In this document: positions 1-7,955 of the stretch, piece by piece
Layout: the number at the start of each line of letters is the position of its first letter
Position numbering within the stretch: the stretch's first letter is position 1
The notes under the pieces: model-generated
Seen by the model: the letters and a program-made list of their open reading frames with translations, nothing else
Databases searched by the model: none
Told to the model about the DNA's origin: nothing
Program-made: the position numbers and the translations under genes
NCBI RefSeq assembly: GCF_003610495.1
Contig: NZ_RAPK01000006.1
Coordinates: 243,241-307,240, forward strand
Direction: 5' to 3'
Origin: Sinobaca qinghaiensis
GTDB lineage: Bacteria > Bacillota > Bacilli > Bacillales > Marinococcaceae
Length of the DNA stretch: 64,000 nucleotides

Positions 1-1067
1 CCTACTTCATTCGGTGGAACTTCTCTGTCTTCCGGATCCACGACCTTATTTTCTATGCCGGGGAAATTAACGCCGACAGAACCGGCTTTTCGTTCTCCAT
101 GCAGCGGATTAAAGGCGGTGACCGGGGCACTTTCCGACAGGCCGTAGCCTTCCAGAATCGGAACATCAAATCGCTCTTGGAAACGTTTAAGAAGCTCAAC
201 GGGCATGGAAGCACCGCCGGAAATACATAGGCGGATAGAGGAAAGCTCTTCTTTTCCAATATCAGGCATCTGATTAATAAAGTTGTACATCGTTGGCACC
301 CCTGCAAATAAGGTCACCTGATGCTTTTGTATAGCCGTTACCGTTTCTTTTGGGCTGAAGGCCGGCATTATAACGATAGGCACACCTTTGATAAGAGAAG
401 CGTTCATCGATACGGTCATACAGAATACGTGAAACATGGGAAGTACAGCCATGGATACATCTTTTTCTTCATATTCCATAGCCTCTGCCGTTGCGAGCGC
501 ATTGGACAGCACGTTCTCATGCGTTAAGATTGCTCCTTTTGGCCGGCCGGTTGTACCTGACGTGTAAAGAATAACCGCCGTATCCTCTTTTGTAAGCGAT
601 ACGGAGCCCATAGGAGTCTGGTTATTATCCAGCAGGGAAGAAAAAGAAATATAGCCGGAAGAAGAATCAGAGCCTTCTCCGGTTAAAATAACGTGGTCCA
701 GGGAGGAAAGCTTATCCTTTGCCTGCAGGAGCGGGTCTTTCATTTTTCCAATACCGACAATTGCCTTTGCTCCCGAGTTCGAAAGAATAAATTCAAGCTC
801 GCTCGCCGTATACATAGGATTCATTGGAACAACAGCAGCACCGATACGGAGAATACTGTAATAGGAGATCACAAATTCCGGAGAATTGCCCAGCAGAAGA
901 GCCACGCGGTCTCCTTTTTGAATACCGAGAGATTCTAATGTGCCGGCGGCCTGGTTAATGTCTTCAGTAAGAGAGGAATAGGAAAAAGGCTGGTCCTGCC
1001 ATATGTATGCAGTAGACTCAGCAGAGCTCTTTGCTACGTCCTCTAAATAATCCACAAGTGTAGTCAA
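1..1067 (-). CDS. Long-chain acyl-CoA synthetase (AMP-binding), C-terminus off the left edge
   Basis: About 355 residues of a fatty-acid--CoA ligase are present; it activates fatty acids with ATP and CoA. The start is a TTG at 1067, 8 nt after AGGAGG, giving TTLVDYLEDVAKSS. The P-loop motif of adenylate-forming enzymes reads YTSGTTGRPKGA near 520-570. Downstream come the usual LFAGVPTMYN, ISGGASMP and EGYGLSESAPV segments. Family members run to about 510-560 residues, so the adenylation C-domain lies outside the window. A perfect FadR-type palindrome sits about 27 bp upstream, which points to beta-oxidation control. The length and order resemble Bacillus YhfL/LcfB, but orthology cannot be settled on a partial sequence. 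Confidence 0.9.
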   Translation of the reverse strand, partial: MTTLVDYLEDVAKSSAESTAYIWQDQPFSYSSLTEDINQAAGTLESLGIQKGDRVALLLGNSPEFVISYYSILRIGAAVVPMNPMYTASELEFILSNSGAKAIVGIGKMKDPLLQAKDKLSSLDHVILTGEGSDSSSGYISFSSLLDNNQTPMGSVSLTKEDTAVILYTSGTTGRPKGAILTHENVLSNALATAEAMEYEEKDVSMAVLPMFHVFCMTVSMNASLIKGVPIVIMPAFSPKETVTAIQKHQVTLFAGVPTMYNFINQMPDIGKEELSSIRLCISGGASMPVELLKRFQERFDVPILEGYGLSESAPVTAFNPLHGERKAGSVGVNFPGIENKVVDPEDREVPPNEV

Positions 1068-1093
1068 TAAATGAATCCTCCTTTTTAAAATAA

Positions 1094-1111
1094 TGAATGA
1101 ACAGTCATTCA
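1094..1111. promoter_or_regulatory. FadR-type operator
   Basis: The perfect inverted repeat TGAATGA-ACAG-TCATTCA lies just upstream of the acyl-CoA ligase start. The 7-4-7 form with TGAATGA arms is that of the Bacillus TetR-family FadR box, which represses fatty-acid degradation genes until long-chain acyl-CoA accumulates. No fadR gene is in the window. Confidence 0.8.
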
Positions 1112-1369
1112 TGTAAGCGATAACAAAATACTACTATAAACATAATCTCTATGGAAGAACATGTCAAGATGCGAACATGGATCTATAACGAAAAGGTCTT
1201 AAGATCAGCCTGTATCTGCTGATTGAGCTTATTGGATTTTAAAGTATTTGTACTAAAATATTAACATATTCAAAGAGGATTTATTTCTTTTTATAAACAA
1301 GGAAGGAAAGGAAGTTCTTTGTATAGAAGAGGTACGTTAATCAAGGAAAAGATACATAGGTGGGATAAA

Positions 1370-2365
1370 ATGGAGAAGCCGTATATTTTAGCATATGGAA
1401 GAGTGAGTGAAGAAGCCCTGAAAAAGCTGGGACATGAGTACGAAACGGTCTACTTTGCGAACGGAGAAAATCTGGAAAATGAACGCTTTCGTGCAGTACT
1501 GCAGCAGGCACAAGCTATTGTCGGAGTGGAACTGGAAGTGAACGAAGAACTGCTCGATCACGCTCCGGAGCTGAAAGTTGTCAGCAATGTAGCAGTAGGG
1601 TACGATAACCTTAACGTGACAGCGCTTTCTAAAAGAGGGATAGCTGCCTGTCATACACCGGGCGTCCTTAATGATACGGTAGCAGATGCCGTGTTTGGAA
1701 TGGTGCTTGCCTCCGCACGGAGAATTCCGGAAATGGACCGGTTCGTAAAAGAAAAAAAGTGGAATGGAGTCATGCCGGATGAAAAATTTGGTGTGGATGT
1801 CCACCATAAGAAAATCGGTATTATTGGCATGGGACGTATCGGAGAAGCGATAGCAAAGCGTGCCGCCCTCGGATTTGATATGGAAGTGCTGTATCACACC
1901 CGCTCAAGAAAAGAAAAAGCAGAGGACGAGTATGGCGCGGTTTATCAAGAACTGCCAGACCTGCTGGAGCAGTCCGACTTTGTTGTGCTTATGACGCCGT
2001 TGACTCCGGATACGGAAGGGTTAATGGGGACGGAGGAATTCAGGAGAATGAAAGCGGGCTCTATTTTCATCAATGCTTCCAGAGGCGCGGTAGTAGATGA
2101 AGAGGCGCTGGTTCATGCTTTGAGGAGTGGAGAAATCCGGGGAGCGGCGCTTGATGTATTCCAACAGGAGCCGATACAGCCGGATCACCCTTTTTTGACG
2201 ATGGAGCAGGTTATTACGCTGCCTCATTTAGGGTCGGCCACAACGGAAAATGAAAATAATATGTCCCTTCTGGCAGCGGATAACGCCTTGCAGGTACTCA
2301 AAGGGCAAAAACCGGCGTATATGATAAATCAGGAAATATGGAAAGGGAGGAATAAACATGAATGA
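1370..2365 (+). CDS. D-2-hydroxyacid dehydrogenase (glyoxylate/hydroxypyruvate reductase type)
   Basis: The protein has 331 residues with the family layout: a split N-terminal catalytic domain, a central NAD(P)-binding Rossmann fold (GIIGMGRIGEAIA) and the return of the catalytic domain. The signature RGAVVDEEALVHAL, the Arg in INASRGA, a Glu in QEP and the catalytic His in LPHLGSAT are visible. It should interconvert a 2-oxoacid and D-2-hydroxyacid with NAD(P)H; glyoxylate or hydroxypyruvate is the likeliest substrate by family. The ATG at 1370 with AGGTGGG 5 nt upstream is preferred. A TTG at 1319, also with a purine-rich leader, would add 17 residues. Its end overlaps the aminotransferase by 8 bp, so the two are co-translated. 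Confidence 0.88.
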   Translation: MEKPYILAYGRVSEEALKKLGHEYETVYFANGENLENERFRAVLQQAQAIVGVELEVNEELLDHAPELKVVSNVAVGYDNLNVTALSKRGIAACHTPGVLNDTVADAVFGMVLASARRIPEMDRFVKEKKWNGVMPDEKFGVDVHHKKIGIIGMGRIGEAIAKRAALGFDMEVLYHTRSRKEKAEDEYGAVYQELPDLLEQSDFVVLMTPLTPDTEGLMGTEEFRRMKAGSIFINASRGAVVDEEALVHALRSGEIRGAALDVFQQEPIQPDHPFLTMEQVITLPHLGSATTENENNMSLLAADNALQVLKGQKPAYMINQEIWKGRNKHE

Positions 2366-3728
2366 AAAATTTACAGCAGAAGCAGTCAGTCCAGCCGAAT
2401 GGTATGAAAAAGACGAGGAGCTGGTCTGGCATGCCATGCGTCCCGGCAGTAAAAAACGCTCTTTTATCGCGTCAAAAGCAGAAGGGGCGTGGCTCGAAGA
2501 TATAGACGGAAACCGCTATCTTGATGCGATGGCAGGCCTTTGGTGCGTAAATGCGGGCTACGGCCGTAAGGAAATTGCGGAAAGCGTATATGAGCAGCTG
2601 CTGGAAATGCCCTTTTACCCTCTGACACAAAGCCATAAGCCGGCTATACAGCTGGCCGAGAAGCTCAATGAGTGGCTGGGGGGAGACTATGTTATCTTTT
2701 TTTCCAACAGCGGATCGGAAGCAAACGAAACGGCTTTTAAAATAGCAAGACAGTATTTTCACCAAAAAGGGGAGGCGGCGCGCCAGACGTTCATCTCGCG
2801 CTATCGCTCGTATCACGGAAACACGATGGCGACGCTTGCAGCCACTGGCCAGGCCCAGCGTAAATATAAATACGGCCCGGGACTCCCCGGTTTTGTTCAT
2901 GTGTCCCCGCCGGATCATTACCGCTCAGGAATGGAAACAGAAGCACAGAGCAATGAAAAGGCCGTGCAGGACATGGAAAACGTTATGAACTGGGAGCTTG
3001 GCGAAACGATCGCTGGGGTTATTATGGAGCCGATTATTACAGGTGGAGGCGTCCTTGTGCCTGGAGATACGTATATGAAGCGGGTGCAGGATGCATGCCG
3101 GAAGAACGGGGCTCTGTTAATATCAGATGAAGTGATCTGCGGATTCGGCCGAACCGGAAAACCTTTTGGCTTTCAGCATTTCGATGTGCAGCCGGATATT
3201 GTAACGATGGCAAAAGGCATTACAAGCGGCTACCTGCCGCTGTCGGCAACTGCCGTGAAGCGGGAAATCTATGAATCGTTTCAGGGGACGGAAGCTCACG
3301 ATCATTTCCGCCATGTGAATACGTTTGGGGGCAGCCCGGCATCATGTGCGGCGGCGCTTGCTAACCTGGAAATAATGGAAAAAGAGAAGCTCAGCGAACG
3401 CTCAGAAGAGCTGGGCAGAGAACTTCAGGAGTCACTTCAGGAACTGCTGTCTCTTCCTCATGTAGGAGATGTCAGAGGAAGAGGGCTGCTTGCCGGAATT
3501 GAGTTTGTGGAAACGAAAGAAAACAAACAGCCGTGGGAAGAGGCGAAAGTAGCGCAGATAGTAGCACGGTGCAAAGACAAAGGCATAATTATTGGAAAAA
3601 CAGCCGATACGGTAAACGGCTTTAATAATATTATTACGCTTTCACCCCCGCTTAGTCTTACCCGCGAAGACTTTGATTTTCTAGTAAAAACGCTGAAGGA
3701 AACCGTTCGGGAAGTAGTAACGCAGTAG
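2358..3728 (+). CDS. Class III PLP-dependent aminotransferase
   Basis: This 456-residue subgroup II (omega-) aminotransferase moves an amino group from a terminal amine or beta-amino acid to pyruvate or another 2-oxoacid. Visible features are the cofactor phosphate site FFSNSGSEANETAFK, the long MEPIITGGGVLVP stretch, ISDEVICGFGRTG with the PLP-pyridine Asp, and the Schiff-base Lys in MAKGITSGYLPL. Sequence style is that of taurine-, beta-alanine- or putrescine--pyruvate transaminases, and the amine substrate is not fixed by sequence. It overlaps the upstream reductase by 8 bp. The pair could remove an amine and reduce the resulting oxo-product, but that link is inference. Confidence 0.9.
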   Translation: MNEKFTAEAVSPAEWYEKDEELVWHAMRPGSKKRSFIASKAEGAWLEDIDGNRYLDAMAGLWCVNAGYGRKEIAESVYEQLLEMPFYPLTQSHKPAIQLAEKLNEWLGGDYVIFFSNSGSEANETAFKIARQYFHQKGEAARQTFISRYRSYHGNTMATLAATGQAQRKYKYGPGLPGFVHVSPPDHYRSGMETEAQSNEKAVQDMENVMNWELGETIAGVIMEPIITGGGVLVPGDTYMKRVQDACRKNGALLISDEVICGFGRTGKPFGFQHFDVQPDIVTMAKGITSGYLPLSATAVKREIYESFQGTEAHDHFRHVNTFGGSPASCAAALANLEIMEKEKLSERSEELGRELQESLQELLSLPHVGDVRGRGLLAGIEFVETKENKQPWEEAKVAQIVARCKDKGIIIGKTADTVNGFNNIITLSPPLSLTREDFDFLVKTLKETVREVVTQ

Positions 3729-3748
3729 GGTCACAGCAAAATGGAACT

Positions 3749-3787
3749 GACCACCAGACTGAACTGGATCTGGTGGTTCTTTTTTGT
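3749..3787 (+). terminator. Rho-independent terminator after the aminotransferase
   Basis: The stem GACCACCAGA / TCTGGTGGTT has a 10-nt loop and is followed by CTTTTTT. It closes the two-gene operon before nagA. Confidence 0.85.
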
Positions 3788-3790
3788 TTT

Positions 3791-3806
3791 ATTGGTATAG
3801 ACAACT
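3791..3806. promoter_or_regulatory. dre-type operator (NagR/YvoA) upstream of nagA
   Basis: ATTGGTATAGACAACT matches the 16-bp dre pattern bound by HutC/GntR regulators of the DasR/NagR group. It stands 53 bp before nagA. Two related sites occur near murQ, and a NagR-like gene is third in this operon, so autoregulation is expected. Confidence 0.8.
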
Positions 3807-3858
3807 ATAACATTTAACTGTACAATTAACCTATGAGCAGATAAGAAGGAGTGGAGAA

Positions 3859-5058
3859 ATGAGCAGAGACTGGATTATAAAAAATGTACGGGTTGTCAAT
3901 CCGGATCAAGAGCTGAGTCAGGCATTTATTCATATACAGCAGGATAAAATTGTAAAAACCGCCCCGATGGCGGATTGGGAAATATATAAAAACGAAATAA
4001 CGGTGGAAAAGGACAAAGTCCTGGATTTTTCCAAAGATAAAAACACTTTCCTCGTACCGGGTTTTGTAGACGTCCATATTCATGGAGCCAACGGAAGTGA
4101 CGTGATGGATGGAACAGAAACAGCGTTTCAAACGATGGCTTCTTTTCTTCCCAGCGAAGGGACGACAAGCTTTTTAGCTACGACTATGACCCAGCATCCC
4201 GATAAAATCAGGCAGGCGCTGGAACAGGTGGGCAGCTATAAAGCAAAAGAGAAGGCAGAAGCCGAATGCCTCGGAGCCCATGTGGAAGGCCCTTTTTTCA
4301 CAAAAGAAAAAGCGGGGGCTCAGCCAGTCGAACACCTCCGTCAGGCAGACGTTTCTCTTTTCAAAGAGTGGCAGAAAGCAGCATCCGGGAAAATAAAAAT
4401 AGTATCACTCGCCCCGGAGCAGGACCCGGAATTTCTGCTTACTTCTTATTTAAAAGAAACAGGTGTGGCCGCATCGGCCGCTCATTCCAATGCAGAGGCA
4501 GATCTGGTCCGAATCGCCCAGAAACAGGGAATTTCCCATGCTACGCATTTATATAACGGGATGAGCGGACTAAATCATAGAGAACCCGGACTGGCAGCAG
4601 AAGCCCTTCTTAATTCAGGGATGACAATAGAAATGATCGTAGACGGAGTGCATATTCACCCGGATATGGTGAAGCTTGCCTATCGTTTAAAAGGGGCAGC
4701 CGCGACGCTGCTTATTACCGATTCGCTGCGTGCTAAAGGACTTCCGGACGGAAAATACGATCTCGGGGGCCAGGAGGTAACAGTCAAAGGGAATAAACCT
4801 TATTTAGAAGATGGGACGATCGCCGGAAGCGTTCTGCCAATGAATGAAGCAGTTAAAAACATGACAGCTTTCAGCGGCTGCTCCCTTCAGGAAGCGGTAC
4901 GGATGGCTTCATGGAACCCGGCGGCGTTAGCTGGAGTAATTGATCGAAAAGGAAGTATCGAAGCAGGTAAAGACGCCGACTTTGTTTTAATGAATAAGGA
5001 AGGGACTGTTTATAAAACATGGTGCAGAGGAAATCTGGCTTTTCAGAGAGGAGAATGA
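3859..5058 (+). CDS. nagA: N-acetylglucosamine-6-phosphate deacetylase
   Basis: A 399-residue amidohydrolase-superfamily enzyme that removes acetate from GlcNAc-6-phosphate to give glucosamine-6-phosphate. The metal motif HIHG in VDVHIHGANG, the HVEGPFF loop with the metal-binding Glu, AAHSNA, THLYNGMSGL and the catalytic Asp in LITDSL are all present, and the length is normal. AAGGAG lies 7 nt before the ATG. The stop is 2 nt before the nagB start, so nagA and nagB are translationally linked. A dre operator upstream and nagR downstream indicate GlcN-6-P or GlcNAc-6-P responsive repression, as known in Bacillus. Confidence 0.96.
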   Translation: MSRDWIIKNVRVVNPDQELSQAFIHIQQDKIVKTAPMADWEIYKNEITVEKDKVLDFSKDKNTFLVPGFVDVHIHGANGSDVMDGTETAFQTMASFLPSEGTTSFLATTMTQHPDKIRQALEQVGSYKAKEKAEAECLGAHVEGPFFTKEKAGAQPVEHLRQADVSLFKEWQKAASGKIKIVSLAPEQDPEFLLTSYLKETGVAASAAHSNAEADLVRIAQKQGISHATHLYNGMSGLNHREPGLAAEALLNSGMTIEMIVDGVHIHPDMVKLAYRLKGAAATLLITDSLRAKGLPDGKYDLGGQEVTVKGNKPYLEDGTIAGSVLPMNEAVKNMTAFSGCSLQEAVRMASWNPAALAGVIDRKGSIEAGKDADFVLMNKEGTVYKTWCRGNLAFQRGE

Positions 5059-5060
5059 CA

Positions 5061-5789
5061 ATGCGCTTAATTAAAGTGAGTGACTATAATGAAATGAGCG
5101 AAACCGCAGCTCGTCTGCTCTATGAGAAAGCAGCAGAAAAACCGGAGGCCGTGCTTGGTCTGGCTACCGGCGGCACGCCTGAAGGAACATACGCGGCGCT
5201 TGTTCGAAAGGTGAAAGCGGAGCCTATTGACCTTTCCCGCCTGCAGACCTTTAATCTTGATGAATATGCAGGACTTTCTCCGTCTCATCCAAACAGTTAT
5301 TATAAATATATGGAGAGAAAATTTGTGCAGCCCCTGCAGCTCAATAAGATGCAGTTTCATATTCCAAACGGCGAAGCAGAAGACGGTGAAAAAGAGGCAG
5401 CACGCTACGAATCATTAGTGCAGGAATCTTCCGGAGTAGATCTTCAGCTTTTAGGAATTGGTGAAAACGGGCATATTGGTTTTAATGAGCCCGGCACCTC
5501 TTTTCAGGCAAAGACGCATGTTGTTACACTTAATAAAGAAACAAGAGCCGCTAATGCAAAGTATTTCAAGCAGATAGAGGATGTCCCTGAGAAAGCAATC
5601 ACGATGGGAATCGGCACGATTATGAACAGTCGGAGCATTATACTGATTGTTTCAGGAAAAAGAAAAGCGCAGGCTCTGAAACGTTTAATGAGCGAAGAGG
5701 TGTCAGAAGATTTTCCAGCGTCTATTCTTCACAGCCATCCTGATGTAACGATCATTGCAGACAAAGAAGCAGCCTCGCTCCTTTCCTAA
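5061..5789 (+). CDS. nagB: Glucosamine-6-phosphate deaminase
   Basis: This 242-residue enzyme converts glucosamine-6-phosphate to fructose-6-phosphate and ammonia, feeding amino sugars into glycolysis. GLATGGTPEGTY binds the phosphate. NLDEYAGL carries the proton-transfer Asp, and LGIGENGHIGFNEPG holds the catalytic His and Glu. The ATG at 5061 is chosen because GAGAGGAG is spaced 8 nt before it. An in-frame ATG at 5055 is too close to the ribosome site, and longer forms would run into nagA. Length equals Bacillus NagB; there is no regulatory extension of the E. coli allosteric type. Confidence 0.96.
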   Translation: MRLIKVSDYNEMSETAARLLYEKAAEKPEAVLGLATGGTPEGTYAALVRKVKAEPIDLSRLQTFNLDEYAGLSPSHPNSYYKYMERKFVQPLQLNKMQFHIPNGEAEDGEKEAARYESLVQESSGVDLQLLGIGENGHIGFNEPGTSFQAKTHVVTLNKETRAANAKYFKQIEDVPEKAITMGIGTIMNSRSIILIVSGKRKAQALKRLMSEEVSEDFPASILHSHPDVTIIADKEAASLLS

Positions 5790-5830
5790 AGACCACACAT
5801 CCGCATCAAAATATGTCAGGAGGGCGCAAT

Positions 5831-6565
5831 ATGATTGATAAGCAGTCTCCGCTCCCGATTTACTATCAAATTCAGGAGCTGATCCGCAAAAAAATAGACA
5901 AAAAGGAATGGCAGACAGGCGATGTCCTGCCTTCAGAACGAATTTTTGCAGAGCAGTACGAAGTAAGCAGAATGACAGTGAGGCAGGCGGTCACAGAGCT
6001 TGTAAATGAAGGTCTTCTCCGCCGGGAAAAAGGGCGGGGAACTTTTGTTGCGGAGCAGAAATTCACGCAGACGCTGCAGGGACTTACAAGTTTTACAGAA
6101 GATATGAAAGAAAGAGGGCTGAAACCAAGCAGCCGTCTGGTCAGTTTTAATGTTAAAGAAGCAGCAGGGAAAACAGCGAGAGTACTCGGTCTCAATGACG
6201 GAGAAGCAGTCTATGAAATACAGCGGATCCGGCTGGCAGACCATTCACCGATGGCGATGGAAACAACGTATATTTCAAAAGCACTGATTCCCGGCTTAAC
6301 AAAAAACATCGTCCAGAATTCTATCTATGAATACGTAGAAGCGGAGCTCGGCCTGGCGATTGGATACGGAGAGCAGTCATTGGAAGCCGCTCTTGCTATG
6401 AAAAAGGAAGCTGAGCTTTTGGAGATAGAGTTGAACGATCCTGTTCTGCTGATTTCGAGAATTACTCATCTGCAGGATAAAACTCCCTTTGAATATGTAA
6501 AGTCGGCCTACAGAGGCGATCGGTATAAGTTCAGTATTCAAATGCCGAGAAATGAACAAAAGTAA
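5831..6565 (+). CDS. nagR: GntR/HutC-family repressor of amino-sugar genes
   Basis: The 244-residue protein has an N-terminal winged helix (DVLPSERIFAEQYEVSRMTVRQAV, residues about 35-60, then the GRGTF wing) and a C-terminal UTRA ligand domain. Size and layout match Bacillus NagR/YvoA, which senses GlcN-6-P or GlcNAc-6-P and binds dre sites. The start at 5831 follows AGGAGGG by 6 nt; an upstream in-frame ATG would contain the ribosome site itself. It is the third gene after nagA and nagB, and three dre-like sites lie within 4 kb. The predicted targets are nagAB-nagR and murQ, and possibly the alpha-glucosidase. Confidence 0.92.
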   Translation: MIDKQSPLPIYYQIQELIRKKIDKKEWQTGDVLPSERIFAEQYEVSRMTVRQAVTELVNEGLLRREKGRGTFVAEQKFTQTLQGLTSFTEDMKERGLKPSSRLVSFNVKEAAGKTARVLGLNDGEAVYEIQRIRLADHSPMAMETTYISKALIPGLTKNIVQNSIYEYVEAELGLAIGYGEQSLEAALAMKKEAELLEIELNDPVLLISRITHLQDKTPFEYVKSAYRGDRYKFSIQMPRNEQK

Positions 6566-6577
6566 ATCTTCCAGCGT

Positions 6578-6637
6578 TCCTGCATAAAAATCCCCCTCCA
6601 TCGTTTCGAAACGATGGAGGGGGATTTTTATGCAGGA
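6578..6637. terminator. Bidirectional terminator, 60-bp perfect palindrome
   Basis: This is a perfect 30+30 inverted repeat without a central loop, containing ATCCCCCTCCATCGTTTC and its complement and flanked by AAAAA/TTTTT. It lies between convergent nagR and murQ and can terminate both. Confidence 0.9.
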
Positions 6638-6682
6638 TTCACCAGTAAAAACAGCTGCTTCATTTAAAATCACCTCGTAAAA

Positions 6683-7606
6683 TTAATTAGATTCTTCAGT
6701 GAAATGTAAGTGGTTTTTAATTGCCTCACGAAGATGGCCGTTGTGCTTACCTAATAATTGTTCAGGGTATTCACCACCTTCGCCTGTAATTAATTGAACA
6801 ATGGCGGCTTTTGTATTGTTTTTTTGTTCCTGCATAGCGGTGGCAGCCTCATTTCTGTCTGCTCCCGATGCTTCCATAACGATCGAGAGAGCACGCTCTT
6901 GCAGCTTTAGATTTGTTGGCTGCACGTCGACCATCAGATTACTGTACACTTTGCCAATTTTTATCATGGAAACAGTAGAGAGCATATTGAGGACGAGCTT
7001 TTGGGCGGTGCCGGCTTTCATTCTAGTGGAACCGGTGATGATTTCAGGACCGAGTATAAGCTCAATAGCATGTGAAGCTTCAGCTGCCATAAGAGAGCCG
7101 GAGGAGCAGACAAGAGCTATAGTGAAAGCACCCTGACTGTTCGCCGCTTCTATAGCTCCGAGCGTATAGGGAGTACGTCCGCTGGCGGCTATGCCGACTA
7201 CAACATCGTTTTCTGTTACTTTTACAGAAAGAATGTCTGAGCGTCCGGCTTCTGCATTATCTTCCGCATCTTCGCGTGTGGTTTTTAATGCCTCATCTCC
7301 TCCTGCCAAAAGCGCAATTACCTGCGATGGATCCACTCCATAAGTAGGCGGGCATTCAGAAGCATCGAGCAGTCCTAATTTGCCACTGGTGCCTGCTCCC
7401 GTGTAAATAAGTCTTCCCCCTTTTTGAAAAGCTTCTGTAATTTTTTCAGCTGCCAGTACAACAGCAGGAAGAGCCCTGGAAACCGCCAGGGGAACGATGG
7501 CATCTTCTTCGTTAATAATGGACATCATTTCATATGTTGATTTTTCATCTATATCCAATGTTTTTACATTTCTGCTTTCGGTCTTAATAGACTGGACATC
7601 GATCAT
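6683..7606 (-). CDS. murQ: N-acetylmuramic acid 6-phosphate etherase
   Basis: A 307-residue SIS-domain lyase that cleaves the D-lactyl ether of MurNAc-6-P, giving GlcNAc-6-P and D-lactate during cell-wall recycling. Motifs are IYTGAGTSGKLGLLDASECPP, the Glu in DAEDNAEAG, GIAASGRTPY and TGSTRMKAGTAQK. A UBA-like helical tail (residues about 240-305) completes the normal length. The ribosome site AAGGAG precedes the ATG. Its product is the substrate of NagA on the opposite strand, which makes the cluster a self-contained recycling route. No MurP-type PTS or MurR regulator is present; dre operators upstream suggest NagR control instead. The D-lactate by-product is notable because the same window holds a lactate racemase. 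Confidence 0.96.
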   Translation of the reverse strand: MIDVQSIKTESRNVKTLDIDEKSTYEMMSIINEEDAIVPLAVSRALPAVVLAAEKITEAFQKGGRLIYTGAGTSGKLGLLDASECPPTYGVDPSQVIALLAGGDEALKTTREDAEDNAEAGRSDILSVKVTENDVVVGIAASGRTPYTLGAIEAANSQGAFTIALVCSSGSLMAAEASHAIELILGPEIITGSTRMKAGTAQKLVLNMLSTVSMIKIGKVYSNLMVDVQPTNLKLQERALSIVMEASGADRNEAATAMQEQKNNTKAAIVQLITGEGGEYPEQLLGKHNGHLREAIKNHLHFTEESN

Positions 7607-7643
7607 AGCGTTTCTCCTTTTCTAAAATAGTCTAGTCAAAATT

Positions 7644-7675
7644 TATCACCACTAAGTATAGATGTCTATACCAAT
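7644..7675. promoter_or_regulatory. dre-type operator, copy 1 (murQ side)
   Basis: The reverse strand reads ATTGGTATAGACATCT at 7660-7675, within a 31-bp block (7644-7674) repeated exactly 100 bp further on. The core TATAGA-TG-TCTATA is a near-perfect dyad. It starts 38 bp upstream of murQ, a position suited to repression. Confidence 0.78.
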
Positions 7676-7723
7676 GTCAGATTATCTTCTGCATTATTAT
7701 TTTAAATATAGTAACTAATATTT

Positions 7724-7737
7724 CGGTAACGCTTACA
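7724..7737. promoter_or_regulatory. cre-like box between murQ and the alpha-glucosidase
   Basis: The reverse strand reads TGTAAGCGTTACCG, matching 13 of 14 positions of the CcpA cre consensus TGNAANCGNWWNCA. It is placed between the two dre blocks and could give catabolite repression to either divergent gene. Confidence 0.6.
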
Positions 7738-7743
7738 TAAATA

Positions 7744-7775
7744 TATCACCACTAAGTATAGATGTCTATACCAAA
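7744..7775. promoter_or_regulatory. dre-type operator, copy 2
   Basis: This is an exact 31-bp repeat of the block at 7644-7674. The dre core at 7760-7775 reads TTTGGTATAGACATCT on the reverse strand. It lies about 180 bp before the alpha-glucosidase and about 140 bp from murQ. Confidence 0.72.
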
Positions 7776-7859
7776 ATTAATTCAATTATTTTATCTGAAC
7801 AACGATTTATATAATAGAAGAAACAGAAAAAAAGAAAGAAATAATTAAAAAGAAATGAA

Positions 7860-7897
7860 CGCAAACGGTTGCGTAAAAGCCTGGTTATTTCTATACT
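7860..7897 (+). promoter_or_regulatory. SigA promoter of the alpha-glucosidase with overlapping LacI-family operator
   Basis: A promoter TTGCGT - 17 nt - TATACT is overlapped at its -35 box by the dyad CGCAA-ACGG-TTGCG (7860-7873). The arms are those of MalR/LacI-family maltose operators. The ribosome site AAGGGGGA is 5 nt before the ATG at 7956. Confidence 0.65.
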
Positions 7898-7955
7898 ATT
7901 CATCGTGAGTAAAAAAGAGAAGAGAAGAGCAGTACAGAAAGAATAAGGGGGATTT

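Noticed and set aside
1319-1369. TTG start adding 17 residues to the hydroxyacid dehydrogenase
   Set aside because: A purine-rich leader exists, but the ATG at 1370 has AGGTGGG at suitable spacing and fits the usual N-terminus; kept only as an alternative.
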